A stretch of DNA of 64,000 nt from Polytolypa hystricis UAMH7299 (taxonomy: Eukaryota > Ascomycota > Eurotiomycetes > Onygenales): assembly GCA_002573605.1 (NCBI GenBank), contig PDNA01000016.1:62001-126000 (forward strand), read 5' to 3'. A program made the position numbers and the translations under genes. The number at the start of each line of letters is the position of its first letter. Within the stretch, counting starts at the first letter, position 1. Positions 21,846 through 32,214 of the stretch are shown here, in pieces. Below the pieces are notes generated by a model. That model was not told where the DNA came from, made no database searches, and worked only from the letters and a program-made list of their open reading frames with translations.

Positions 21846-24800
21846 TCAGATATAGAACATTGACTTTTGCAGTTTATCGTGGACGCCTCGAAGCCAGCGT
21901 GCCTTGGTAGGGTCGAATGCAGGAGCACCAGGATAGCCTCGATGTAAAGCATCGTACAAGTAACAGCGGGCTCGTTCACATACGATGTCTGCGTAGTACG
22001 CTGGGGGGACAATCGAGACAGAACGCGCAGAGCGACCGAAGAGGTAGCAGAGGTAGTAGGTCTGGTTTTTGTCAGTTATATAAGCCCTTTTGCGAATTGT
22101 ATCTAGTAGACAAAAGAGGGGGAGATTTCAATATACCAGCTTCTGAAGTTTATCAGCTGTGCAGTCGTTTTCATCATAGAGCACAACGTAATGGGCCGGA
22201 CGGCTTGTCCCCTGAATACCTTCATGAGCAACCATGAAGAAGTCAAAGCTCCTTTCCATGGTGCAGCCTCTATCAACGACGGTGCCTGGGAGCACGTTTC
22301 CACCGCGGTCCGCGTTTTGGCGATCGCTAGGATAGAACCTTGAGAAGAGAAATAACTATAAGCACAGTAATAGCTTTGGGGGAGTGGAGGAAGGCAGGAG
22401 TGCAGCAACTTACCGAGTATGATGCCTCTTGCCAACAATAATAAGTGTGATCTTTGGGAGCGTGCGCCCGGAATACTTGCGTTCGACGCACTTCTTAATT
22501 GCGGCCAGCTCATCGGTCAATACTTGCTCGTACTGACTTTCCGATACACCGTCGCGGTAGACGATGAGTCTCTCGGGGAGATTCTTTTGGTTTAACCAGG
22601 CATCGAGTCGTTCACCTAGCATCTGTTCCAGGTACTCTACTATCTCCACACGGTGGCCTTGGATGTGAATACTTGCCGGCCACTGTCCCAATTCATCATT
22701 CGTGTTGGCAACAACCCCGGCGATGCTAGGAGCCTCGGGAACTGACTCCGTACCCGTCGGATGCGTGACATCAATTCCAACGTACATCGTGTGTTGCGGT
22801 AGAGCATCCGAAATAATTCGATGGTTGACTCCTCCTAGCTTAAGGTTGATTTTCAGGGCAAGATTCGCTAGATGTCCAGGAGCGCCATTCCCGTTTGGAA
22901 TCCGGGCGACACACAGTGTGTGAATTCCGTTCTCAAAATCGGCGTGAAACTTGAGATGCGAGTATATTTCTGCGTCCTGATTCGGGAGAAACACTATGAG
23001 GAACTGGATTCCGTCTTTCTCTGCCTTCTTCAACGTTTTTGAGATACTTTCCTCGTCGCTAGCCACATAATAGCGAGAGAAATCCCGTGGCCATGAAATG
23101 CCATAGGTTATCAACGCGCCTCTGAGATCACGCATGAAGTCGTCGGCTTCTTTTTTATTGGCAAGGCTCCGATTAGACTTCGCGATCATGAGGAATCCAA
23201 CCTTTTTCGGGGCAATGGGACTAGGTTTAGTAAACTTGAGAGACTTAAGATTCCAATAGCCTTTCGGGGGAGAGACTTTGCCACCACCTCCGTATGTCAA
23301 CTCTGGATTCTTGAGTCTTCGGCCATCCACTGCGAGCATGTTACCGGATGGTAGGAGGTGAAACTGTGTCTGTTGAAGTTAGAAAGCAGAGCTGTGAGAT
23401 TTAGGGCTTGCTCAAATGGAGCACTTAAACTTACTGGACCATTGGCGGCTGGTGCAGGAGTGATACCCATGAGCCTCAGACCTTGATTCTGGATGTCATT
23501 CGCATTTATATTCGGAGCCCGACACGCTAGGGTAATCATTGCAGTGGTTTGGTTCGAAGAGAGCTTCTGACGGGCTGACTGCCCAGGAATAACTTCACAA
23601 ACTTCGGCTGGCAGGAATGTAGGCCTCTTTTGAGTTCCAACATTCACCACAATTTGGTTGCTCAGGAGCTCTTTGTTATACACTAACAAAGGGTTGTTAG
23701 CAGCAGTAAAAACAGATTGTGATACCAGAACTGACCTTGTCGAAAATAATCTGCCACGCTGACCTGCTTCGACCCTCCTGGAGCTTGATCCCACAAAAAC
23801 ATGACATTTTCCGGGTGCCCAAGGTGTCCCTGTATCATAGCCAGCGAAGAAATTGTTTTGACTTGCGGAGTTTTCAAGTGGGTGGTTCTGACGCGCAGCT
23901 TTCGGAGGAATCTCTCCAACGCGAATGGTCCGTCGGGTTGTGGCACATTGAACTTCTTTACCAGTTCCAGGAGGGAGCCAGCATTGTAGAATGCACCTGT
24001 GGACACATTCAGGTTAAGCAGCAAACGACCAGTCGAGGACCTAACAGAGTGGAAGAATCCTCGAAGGCCAACTAATCCACCTCCCAGCTCGCGAGCCTGG
24101 CCATCAACCTGGAAATGCTTGCTTTGACCCACTGGTTGAACCTTGTTGGTATTCGGGTAATGCGCAAGAACCATGTTGAGAGCTTGGATTGCCTCATTCT
24201 TTTCGTCTTTATTGTATGTTGGTTGTGGCGACTTAAGGTCTGCTATCAGATCGCCGAGATGGAATGCCTTGTCGAATCGAAGTTGAACAGAATAAGTTGT
24301 CGAGTTTCGACCACCGCCATCCTCCTCTGAATAAGCTACCTTGATAGGGCCGCTGAGAGGAAGCTCATTCGGACTAATAATCTTGTCGACATAGTTGGTA
24401 GCAATCGGGAATGGTGGGTGTTCGACCAAGATGGCGAAGATGCGGCGCTTGCACCGTATAGATAATCTCTCGGCGCCGTCGATTGTAGCGATATATTGAC
24501 GCAGAACAAGTTTCTGATCAAGGACCTTGATTTGATAGTAATTGACCCAAAGTTTCAGAAGCTCCCCTTCCTTGCCGTAATCAGGTCGGGCAGGAAGTTC
24601 CAACTGATTATCGCGCAGCGACAGCTTCTCAATACCTAAACCACTTGCTCGATCCTGGATGATTTCGTCTTCCAATTGGGTCACTTCAACTGATGGATTT
24701 GGATGAGCATTGTCCCCTCTGCGAGCTGGTAAGATTACAATATGCATCACGGGTGAATCGTAAAGGGACTTACCGAAAGATTGGCGATCCTGGATTATTA

Positions 24801-24958
24801 TTAGTCCAACCAGAACCCAATGTCGCGGAATTCGGGGTTGAACCGCGCCCGCGTCCACCACCGCGACCACCGCCGTGACTAGCTCCTCGGGTACTTGGGC
24901 CCCGTCTGCGGTCGTCGTTTTGAAAGAGTCCCCTACCACCACGAGGTTGGTTAGACAT
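21846..24958 (-). CDS. Argonaute protein (QDE-2 type, RNA silencing)
   Basis: Six exons on the minus strand: 24958-24774, 24718-23736, 23682-23435, 23369-22414, 22338-22137 and 22061-21846, giving 929 residues. The N-terminus is an RGG/GRG-rich tail (RGGRG, GGRGGGRGRG), common in fungal and plant Argonautes. ArgoN, linker and PAZ-type regions follow, then MID and a complete PIWI domain. The slicer residues appear present: Asp in YVGIDVTHPTG, a candidate Glu in VEYLEQMLGERL, Asp in VYRDGVSES and His in SRPAHYVV. The protein ends KSMFYI, like other Argonautes with a bulky hydrophobic terminus. It would bind small RNAs and cleave matching transcripts, as QDE-2 does in quelling and antiviral defence. 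The last intron (22062-22136) uses the second of two AG acceptors so as to enter TYYLCYLFGR in frame. No lesions seen. ATG at 24958 is the only good start. Confidence 0.92.
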
Positions 24959-25752
24959 GGCGAACTTTGTGTGAGTATGACTGTCGCGGCCTCTATGGAA
25001 GTGAGGTAGGAGGCTGGCTCAAAGTAATCATATACTCAAAGAATGGTGATGCTTCAGGCAGTGAAATCGCATATGACCAACTTCACAGTAGAAATGGGGG
25101 GTATATATAGAGCGAATTCAAACAAGCAAATAGATACAAGTATAAACCAGTGTGAACTAGAGGAGGGATATTTGCCATCGCGGAGAATGAGATGATCAAA
25201 GGGGACAGGCAAGCAGATGGCATGGAGCTGGAGGCGGATATGCTACGCAGCAAACAGCTGGTGATCATAGAGCCTTTCTGAAGCTTTGTTGGAGTAACCT
25301 TTGTTATGGATCCCATTTTGCAGAATCTGCGGGAATAGAAGCTGTAATTGCTGGACAACCCAGGCTATGATCTGATGAAGGCGGCTGGTTGCAGCTGTAG
25401 TGGACACTCTTTGAAAGTTTGATGTTTGTTTGTGATTGGCCAGGTTGATGTTTTAGGGAAACAGCAATTGACCTCAGCGGAGTCCCATCACTGTTCTGAT
25501 TCATTTGATGATGAGCCCATTGGCAATCGGTTGGATGCTCTAGGCTTGATTTTAGATAAAGAAGAACACTGAGAATACGTTGTTGTCAGTAGGCGATCCG
25601 CCGGCGTGGAAATTGCATAACTCCGTATCTTACATAGCCCACATGAAAGAAGGACGATAAATGGATGAATTGGAAAAAAGGTGAAAAAATAGGATATAGG
25701 TGGCGCAAACATCCAAGTTGATTAAAAAAAAAGGATCAAACTCGCGGCGATC
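24959..25752. other. Argonaute promoter region and Noc2 3' end
   Basis: No supportable gene. The stretch next to 24958 must carry the Argonaute leader and promoter. The region up to 25752 is AT-rich with an A9 run near 25723-25731, close to the Noc2 stop. Confidence 0.5.
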
Positions 25753-28035
25753 TCAATCCTCATCGCCAGACGATTCATCATCATCATCGACCTCATCCTC
25801 ACTCTCAGAAGCTTCAACATCTTTCATCTCTTGATCTTTGTCCTGTGCCTTCCTCTTCTCCTCCTCCCTTCGACTTCGTTCAAGCATTTTCGCCCGTTCG
25901 GACCTCTGCGCACGCTGAGTCTTGACAAATGCTCCAAGAGGCGTTGCTTCCCATTCAACTTCCTTTAAGAAGGTCTCAACCTCCGCACGGTCCCTAGGGG
26001 CGAAGGTAACTTTCGATCTTCGCTCTTCAATCCAACGGCTATTGGCTTCAATCTTTTGCACAAGTAGCCCGATCCCCTGGTTAACCTTGGCATTCTTATT
26101 GCCTGAGGTACGCGATGACGCTTCCTTTAACCAACGCTTGAGCATCACGACGACAGGGAGCGACAGCTCAGGGAACGCAATATTCTTAGTCCACAAGATG
26201 AAGAACTCCGACAACAACTCTGCAACCTCTTCACCAACACCATCTTGGTACACCCTTGTACGCAGGTAGGATTTGGGTGCACGGATGCTAGTGGAAAAGT
26301 CGAGAGGCTTCAGAGTACTCGATTTCGGTGTCTTCTTCATTTCAGTGGATGTCAACACCTCAATAAGTGCAGACGCAAGCGGTATATATGTTCCCGTAGA
26401 AAGGGAGATCCGAAGAAGGCTGCGGATAAGCTGGAAGCGGAGTGGGAAGTATTGTGCGGTAGGAATAAGTCGCATTGCGCCAATGGTGATTTGAACCACT
26501 GGGTAAATGAGTGGTCTTAGAGCGGATTGTTTTCCTTCCTTTGCTTCGGCCAGGGCATCACAATGGGAAGAGAGCACTCTTGACCAGAAATCCAAAGAAT
26601 GCACATATTGCCAGTTGTAGACTGTCCTGTAGGAATCTTTGGATGGTTGGGAAATGCTGCTTCGCAAATGAATAGCCAGCTGTCGGATAAATGTAAAGCC
26701 AGTCGTATAAGAAACGTTCTGATCAATGCCCCATATTTCGGCAGCGGAGTTTTTCATAAGGTTGATTCCAGAAAGGGTGTGAACAGACGTGTTCCGGCTG
26801 CCCTTCACAACTCCTTCGTACGTTGACTTAAGAACAGCCTCGCGTATTCCTGAATCTCCAATCACCATTAGACGACGAATGACAAGGAAAGCTGTTATAC
26901 GAGTGGCTTCAGTGCTGGCGGAATCGGACCAGATTGTAACAACGGTCTTAACAATATTTCGAATGAGTTTTCGGAACGGGGTAAGATAGGGCAACATTGG
27001 TGCGATCGAGGACAGTGTCAATTTCATAGCGGCGGCGTCGGATAGACCAGCAAGGAGCTGATGGACGGAGGACACATGCGACTTGATTAGCGGGGTGAGG
27101 GTCTTGAACTTCTTTGAGTCGAGGGAGAGTTTAATTTTCCCTGAAGCTGTTTCCTTCGCAGGGAGGTGATGGTTTAAAACTTTGGGAACGTATTCCAAAG
27201 CGGTGACCAGAACTTGATGATACACATCTGGGTCTGAGATTGTAAACTTGTCGCCCTTCTGCTCCTCATCGTTCATATACGCGGCGGCGCGGAAGGCAAG
27301 AACAGCTTGTCGAGTCGCTCTCATGGAATGTTGTTCCTCCATAGATTTCTGCCACTTTTTAACCATAGCCAATGTGATTGTGTTTGACGTCTCGAAAATG
27401 TCCTCGGCTGCTTCAGATGGGGCGGTCTTCTTTTTCTTGCGAGGTACAGGCTCCTCCTCGTCCTCGCTGAGGTCAAGGACCTCAGCCAAATCTCCATGGG
27501 CGCCGAAGTCTAGAAGTTCCGCATCGTTGTCCTTCAAATACTTGTAGAATTCCGGATCCTTATTCTTCAGGGCCTCGAGCTGTCCCAAATGCTCGTCCAT
27601 ATCGCCCGCGTCGCTAGCATCCGAGCCAGCATCACTCTGTGAACCGTCTGCCTCTTCATTGTTGCTTCGGGACAATCCGGCTTCCTCTTCCTCCTCTGCA
27701 GTACGTTTTCTCTTTCCAATTTTCGGGGCAACGCTCTTTTTCGATTTTTTGGTCGCGGCTGGCTTCGCGTCCGCAATGTCGAATCCGCCCGCGAAAAAGT
27801 CGTCAACATTCATTTTCGCAAAGGCATCTTTCTTTTCCTCTTCTGAACCCGGTTTGGGAGGGCCATCTTGTTTCGCATCTTTATCCTTGATCTCCTCAGC
27901 ATCACGGCGAGCACGCTTCTTATCCTTCTGTTGGTGTCGCTGCTTGACTTTGGCGAACTCCTTGCGCCGTTCAATGACATCTTTCAAGTGGTTCTTTTCG
28001 AACTTCTTCGTCGACTTCTTCCCAGCGCCAGCCAT
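25753..28035 (-). CDS. NOC2: Nucleolar complex protein 2 (Noc2)
   Basis: A single exon of 760 residues. The frame stays open upstream to 28242, but the start is placed at ATG 28035 (MAGAGKKSTKKFEKNHL), which matches the usual Noc2 beginning; the upstream extension lies in the divergent promoter and has no conserved content. The first 250 residues are highly charged: a basic KKSTKK...RRKEFAKVKQRHQQKDKKRARRD stretch, then acidic and Lys-rich blocks typical of nucleolar proteins. The rest is a long alpha-helical (HEAT-like) Noc2 domain, including SLDFWSRVLSSHCDAL and YFPLRFQLIRSLLRIS. The C-terminus ends in an acidic run (ESEDEVDDDDESSGDED). Noc2 pairs with Noc1/Mak21 and then Noc3 to escort pre-60S ribosomal particles from the nucleolus. 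It shares a 237-base divergent promoter with Vps28. Confidence 0.92.
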   Translation of the reverse strand: MAGAGKKSTKKFEKNHLKDVIERRKEFAKVKQRHQQKDKKRARRDAEEIKDKDAKQDGPPKPGSEEEKKDAFAKMNVDDFFAGGFDIADAKPAATKKSKKSVAPKIGKRKRTAEEEEEAGLSRSNNEEADGSQSDAGSDASDAGDMDEHLGQLEALKNKDPEFYKYLKDNDAELLDFGAHGDLAEVLDLSEDEEEPVPRKKKKTAPSEAAEDIFETSNTITLAMVKKWQKSMEEQHSMRATRQAVLAFRAAAYMNDEEQKGDKFTISDPDVYHQVLVTALEYVPKVLNHHLPAKETASGKIKLSLDSKKFKTLTPLIKSHVSSVHQLLAGLSDAAAMKLTLSSIAPMLPYLTPFRKLIRNIVKTVVTIWSDSASTEATRITAFLVIRRLMVIGDSGIREAVLKSTYEGVVKGSRNTSVHTLSGINLMKNSAAEIWGIDQNVSYTTGFTFIRQLAIHLRSSISQPSKDSYRTVYNWQYVHSLDFWSRVLSSHCDALAEAKEGKQSALRPLIYPVVQITIGAMRLIPTAQYFPLRFQLIRSLLRISLSTGTYIPLASALIEVLTSTEMKKTPKSSTLKPLDFSTSIRAPKSYLRTRVYQDGVGEEVAELLSEFFILWTKNIAFPELSLPVVVMLKRWLKEASSRTSGNKNAKVNQGIGLLVQKIEANSRWIEERRSKVTFAPRDRAEVETFLKEVEWEATPLGAFVKTQRAQRSERAKMLERSRREEEKRKAQDKDQEMKDVEASESEDEVDDDDESSGDED

Positions 28036-28272
28036 TTTGAATGTAAAAGTGACTGGTTGACTGCCCGAATGGCTCTGAATTGGGAGTTTGTGGTTTTTTT
28101 TTTGGCGGAATCCACTTTGTAACTTTTTCTTTTTTTGAAGCTCACAAGAAATTTCAGCAAGCCGGGCGCACGGACCACGTGCAACCACCTGATCTTCGAG
28201 CCATCCCGCATTTGGCCATCCAGGAGAAGAGCCGCAGAGCATCTCTTAACAACACCGTTCATCGTTGCAATA
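28036..28272. promoter_or_regulatory. Bidirectional promoter of Noc2 and Vps28
   Basis: These 237 bases separate the two start codons. They contain T-rich runs (around 28088-28098 and 28124-28136) and one CACGTG core. A shared nucleosome-poor promoter is the simplest reading. Confidence 0.6.
28176..28181. promoter_or_regulatory. CACGTG E-box in the Noc2/Vps28 promoter
   Basis: A palindromic CACGTG, the core bound by bHLH factors such as Cbf1, sits 141 bases upstream of the Noc2 ATG and 92 bases upstream of the Vps28 ATG. The same core occurs upstream of Rok1 (34614-34619). Binding is inferred from the motif only. Confidence 0.4.
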
Positions 28273-29122
28273 ATGTATTCTCAAAGGCCTCTGTCGTATG
28301 CGCCTACGCCGTACAGCTATACTCCTAATCCGGCCTTGTCGGCGACGATAAATCTGGATGAGGTACTGCTCAGCCTGTGCCATTCCCTCCAGCACTATTC
28401 ATAGTAGCTAACAGCCATCGCAGGAGGTTAAACTATCCTCAACCCCCGCTGAGAGGGATCTCTACGAGTCGCTGGCGGAGATATACAGTATTATTATAAC
28501 GCTGGATGGACTTGAAAAGGCGTACATCAAAGATGCCATCACCGAATCGGAATACACAGATACCTGTGCCCGCTTACTCAAACAGTACAAGTCAAGCTTA
28601 AGCGACGAGGCGGTTGCAAGAGAGTTTGTTGATTTGGATACATTTAAGCAGAACTGGGGGGTATGTGGACTTCTTCTATGATACTATGCTTCTACCAAAC
28701 ATACACAGGTATGCATGGAAGCTAACCATGTGCAGATGGAATGCCCAAGGGCAACCGAGAGGCTGCGAATTGGCCTTCCGGCAACAGTAGAGCAACCTTC
28801 CCACAATCGCCCTCCGAGCAATGCGAATACCGGCGCTTCTGGCAGCCTAATCCTCGCCGCAACAGAGAACTTTATAACCTTCCTCGATGCGTTGAAGCTA
28901 AATATGGTGTCAAAAGATGCCCTTCACCCTCTGCTTTCAGATATCATACAATCTGTCAATAAGGTGACGGACAAGGACTTTGAGCACAGAGGGAAGATAA
29001 TCCAGTGGCTCATCACGCTTAACCACATGAGAGCGACGGAGGAACTAAGTGAAGAGCAGGCCCGCGAGCTCGCCTTTGATATTGAGCAGGCATATCACGG
29101 ATTCAAAACGACGCTAAGTTGA
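28273..29122 (+). CDS. VPS28: ESCRT-I subunit Vps28
   Basis: Three exons, 28273-28362, 28424-28660 and 28736-29122, give 237 residues, the normal size. The short N-terminal leader (YSQRPLSYAPTPYSYTP) is followed by the Vps28 core helical domain (AERDLYESLAEIYSIIITLDGLEKAYIKDAI, QYKSSL, EFVDLDTFKQNW). After a Ser/Pro/Asn-rich linker comes the C-terminal four-helix bundle (TENFITFLDALKLNM, KIIQWLITLNHM). Vps28 assembles with Vps23, Vps37 and Mvb12 into ESCRT-I, which sorts ubiquitinated cargo at endosomes; the C-terminal bundle contacts ESCRT-II. In fungi ESCRT also serves the Rim/Pal ambient pH pathway. Both introns have GTACTG or GTATGT donors. The second uses a CAG at 28733-28735 rather than an earlier CAG that would add unrelated residues. 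Confidence 0.93.
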
Positions 29123-29532
29123 AGATCACACGCAACGTGGCTATTACCACGAATTTTATTGGATCAGAAGCGTGCGCTGTTTGGCCTACTTCTCCTAATG
29201 TTCATCAGTATTCTCTCGAAATATGGCTTCAAGCTCATCAGATAAGCCGAGCCGATCTAGGGCCGAACCGAATAAGGTTTGGCCTCCTGTGCACGGGCCA
29301 CTTTTTTTTCTTTCTAGAATTTCCGATAAGAAAAGTACCTCGCAAGGCAGCCGGCACTCGATATGCCCATCTGCTACGCTTGAGACGTGTTCTTTGCGGA
29401 CTTTCTTTGATTATATTTATCTATTAATTCTACACTTCGTTCTTTTTTATTACGAGCGTTCTGTTTGCATTTAACTCAATACCCCTCCACGCAAACATCC
29501 CACAAACTTGATTACCAACCCTACATTCGAAG
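29123..29532. other. Spacer between Vps28 and the methyltransferase gene
   Basis: No gene seen. T-rich stretches near 29300-29310 and 29400-29470 are compatible with a 3' end followed by a promoter. Confidence 0.5.
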
Positions 29533-30698
29533 ATGAGCGTTCCCGATAGATTTGAGCCTATGAATGGTATAGTTATCCGTGTTGCAGCGATTTTTGGAGC
29601 CTTCCTTTGTACCAATACTAAGCATCAACCATATGATAGCCTTTGACATGCCTCAGCTCTACACGAAACCCTCTGCTGTGGACATCCTTCGAGCGCTCGA
29701 ACTTCTCGCAGTCCGCCCCCGCACTTTCAATGATGCCGGAGACGCCGCCCAGAACGCTCAGATTGTCCACCAAAGCGGCGTCGCTCAGTATCTCACGTCT
29801 ATAATTTCCAGTGCTCTCGCTTGGCTTGACTCTGACGAACTGCGAGAAGCCATCTGGGATGCTGCCAGTGCTCGCTTGTGCGAGCGGTCCGGGAGGACGG
29901 GTAAGTAACTTGTAATATAGGAAGATAATTTCACTGGCTGGTCCTAACACATTCTACCCAGCTATGCCTGCGATATCCCGCGTATTCAAAATCCCCATGA
30001 CCCAGGACATAGAATTTCCCATCACGCTACACGAGCCCGCGCTTACTTCGGATAACCTGGGCATGAAGACATGGGTGTCTTCATACCTTCTCTCCAAACG
30101 CTTATCGAGTCTGCTCATCTCCGCTTCGTCCTTACTACCGTCGACGTATAAAAACAACCGTCCGCTGCGTGCGCTTGAACTTGGGTCGGGGACTGGCTTG
30201 GTTGGGCTTTCATTTGCAGCGCTTTGGGGATCCGCGGCGACTGTTCATCTGACGGACTTAGAACCGATCGTGCCGAACCTTGAGCATAACGTTTCGCTGA
30301 ACGATGAGCTTCTCAACAAAACCGGTGCAACCGTTTCAACTGGAGTTCTGGACTGGTCCATTCAACCCGGTCCTCAACCTTCAGCTGAAGAGAAATACGA
30401 TGTAATCGTTGCTGCGGACCCGTTATATTCACCCGAACACCCGAAGTGGCTCGTCCAGACCATTAAGCGCTGGCTTTCTCACGACGGAGACGCCAGGGTC
30501 GTCGCAGAGATGCCGTTGAGAGACGCATATCTGCCGCAGATCGAGGACTTCAGGCAAAGAATGCATTCTATGGGCCTAGTAGTGCTTAAGGAAGGCGAAG
30601 AGATCGGTTACGATGATTGGGAGGGCAAGGACGGCGAGGCACTTCAGGTTCGCTGTTGGTGGTCTGTGTGGGCTTGGAAGACGGGAAAGGATCAGTAA
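29533..30698 (+). CDS. Seven-beta-strand lysine methyltransferase, Efm2/Rrg1-like
   Basis: Three exons, 29533-29566, 29640-29900 and 29962-30698, give 343 residues. Exon 1 encodes only MSVPDRFEPMN and then joins at Gly-to-Ala to AFDMPQLYTKPS, the conserved opening of this family. The N-terminal 110 residues are helical. The catalytic domain has motif I LELGSGTGLVGLSFA for S-adenosylmethionine and an acidic post-I LTDLEP. The ADPLYSPEH segment corresponds to the DxxY motif that marks METTL21-type protein lysine methyltransferases. In yeast, Efm2 (YBR271W) methylates elongation factor 2, and the fission yeast relative is Rrg1. The substrate here is inferred by family, so EF2 is likely but not certain. 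Length and motif spacing are complete. Confidence 0.82.
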
Positions 30699-31286
30699 AA
30701 TCGATGAGCGCGCATGTATGAAATGCGACATGACTTGAACGATACCATGATATATTTTGGATAATGACCACAGCAAAGCATATAGACTAGACACCATAGA
30801 TACAATAGACACATCAATAGAGGTTCATCGAGCGAGATAGCTTTCTACCGTCCGCCCTCCCCTTGGCGCCCTGATAGTAGTTGCAGCCCATTTTCAAGAT
30901 TCGGCGTATTGATGGGCAAAAGCGCTAGCTGTGCAAAATATGCACATTGAATAAATGTTTCCAGCCTTTATACCAAGTACACAGGGATTGTATCGATGAA
31001 TCGATCAAGAAGGCCATCGAAAACCACGTGGTTACCAAGTTTGAACCGCCCAGGTGAGCTTGCGTAATGCGGGATGACGACATAGGATTCCAGCAAAGCT
31101 TGCCTCCCGAAAAATATATCTATAGCTCGAAATATATATTTCCAGTGATTTACTTTACTACTAGCAAACGATTTTCTAAATCCAACAAAATATCCTAAAT
31201 TAAAAACATATCTATTCCAACTACCTATATAAAACAACCTCGATATAAGAATAAAAACTAACCCCCCAGAATCCCATACTTCGATC
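30699..31286. other. Spacer with a perfect 12-base palindrome
   Basis: No coding region seen; AT-rich, especially 31120-31260. The palindrome AACCACGTGGTT is at 31022-31033, about 255 bases upstream of the next ATG, and may be a promoter element. Confidence 0.5.
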
Positions 31287-32053
31287 ATGGTCCTCGGCTT
31301 ACTCACACTGACCGCGATCCCCAGCACAATCGGGATCTGCGAAGGCATAAGCGAGCAAAAAAAAGCAAACCAACGAAAAGATGACGAGAGACGAATGGCG
31401 AAATTTTACATCGATGCGTTTTGCGAGGAGGGGGATTCGGAGGATGATGCGGCGGATATAAGGGGGAAGAGGGTGGTGGTTAGAGATAATAAGGTATGTA
31501 TGTAAGAATACTTAGTTCGTAGTAGATTCTATATATTCGCGAGCCTTGGAGTGGGGAGTTATGTAGCATTTGCTAACACTGGTTATTTATTATTGATTAG
31601 GTCTACCTCGACTCCCCAGACCCTTCCCACCGAAGCATACCAAGCCACACCGCCAGCGCCTTCTACGTCCCTTACCCAGACGACACTCGCGAACCCACCC
31701 TGGGCCTCGTAAGCACCATCCCCTCCGACCCGCCTACGTTAAATTGGATATACGTCGATAAACACACGCTCGAAGTAAAATATGGGAATCGCACACAGAG
31801 TCGCGAGCACTATGTGGGACCCTGGGATTGGGCGGAGGATGAGGTAGGGGTGATGATGGAGGGGGTGGAAGGGTTTATGGCGGTGGAAGAAGAGGGGGGG
31901 GAGGAAGGGGGAGAAGGGGGAGGTGGGTGGGCGGTGTATTTTGATCGGAGGGGGGATGGGTTGAAGGATTTGGTTGGGATGGGGAGGAGGGTTGTGGAGA
32001 TTAGGTTGGAGAGGAGGATGGTTGATGAGGGGGATGGGGAGGGTGGTGGATAG
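31287..32053 (+). CDS. Conserved filamentous-fungal protein of unknown function
   Basis: Two exons, 31287-31493 and 31601-32053, give 219 residues. The N-terminus (MVLGLLTLTAIPSTIG) is a short hydrophobic stretch, followed by a charged region. The conserved core is FYVPYPDDT...LGLVSTIPSDPPTLNWIYVDKHTLEVKYGNR, then HYVGPWDW and a beta-rich end (WAVYFDRRGDGLK...RRVVEIRLERR). I remember this pattern from many Aspergillus and Penicillium hypothetical proteins of similar length. No catalytic motif is evident. The 3' third is unusual at DNA level: the coding strand is almost pure purine with many G runs (31855-32046), encoding Glu/Gly-rich inserts. The intron 31494-31600 (GTATGT, ATTAG) fits frame well. 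Confidence 0.75.
31855..31946 (+). repeat. G-rich purine tract inside a coding exon
   Basis: Many runs of three to eight G on the plus strand encode the Glu/Gly-rich segment EEEGGEEGGEGGGGW. The tract is compatible with G-quadruplex formation. Purine skew continues to about 32046. Confidence 0.7.
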
Positions 32054-32214
32054 GAAAGGGGTTTTCAGTAAACGGAACATGATATATGGGAGTGTAGACA
32101 GGCGTTTTTTGGATTGGAGGGTTTTGGGATCATGAATTTTATAGATTTTTCTCGGGTGTTTGGAGCGCAAATAATAATTATACACAACATGAATAATGGG
32201 GTATTAAATCTTGA

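Noticed and set aside
28036..28242. 69-residue N-terminal extension of Noc2
   Set aside because: The frame is open only because it has no stop; it overlaps the shared promoter, is not conserved in content and starts far upstream of the canonical MAGAGKK start.
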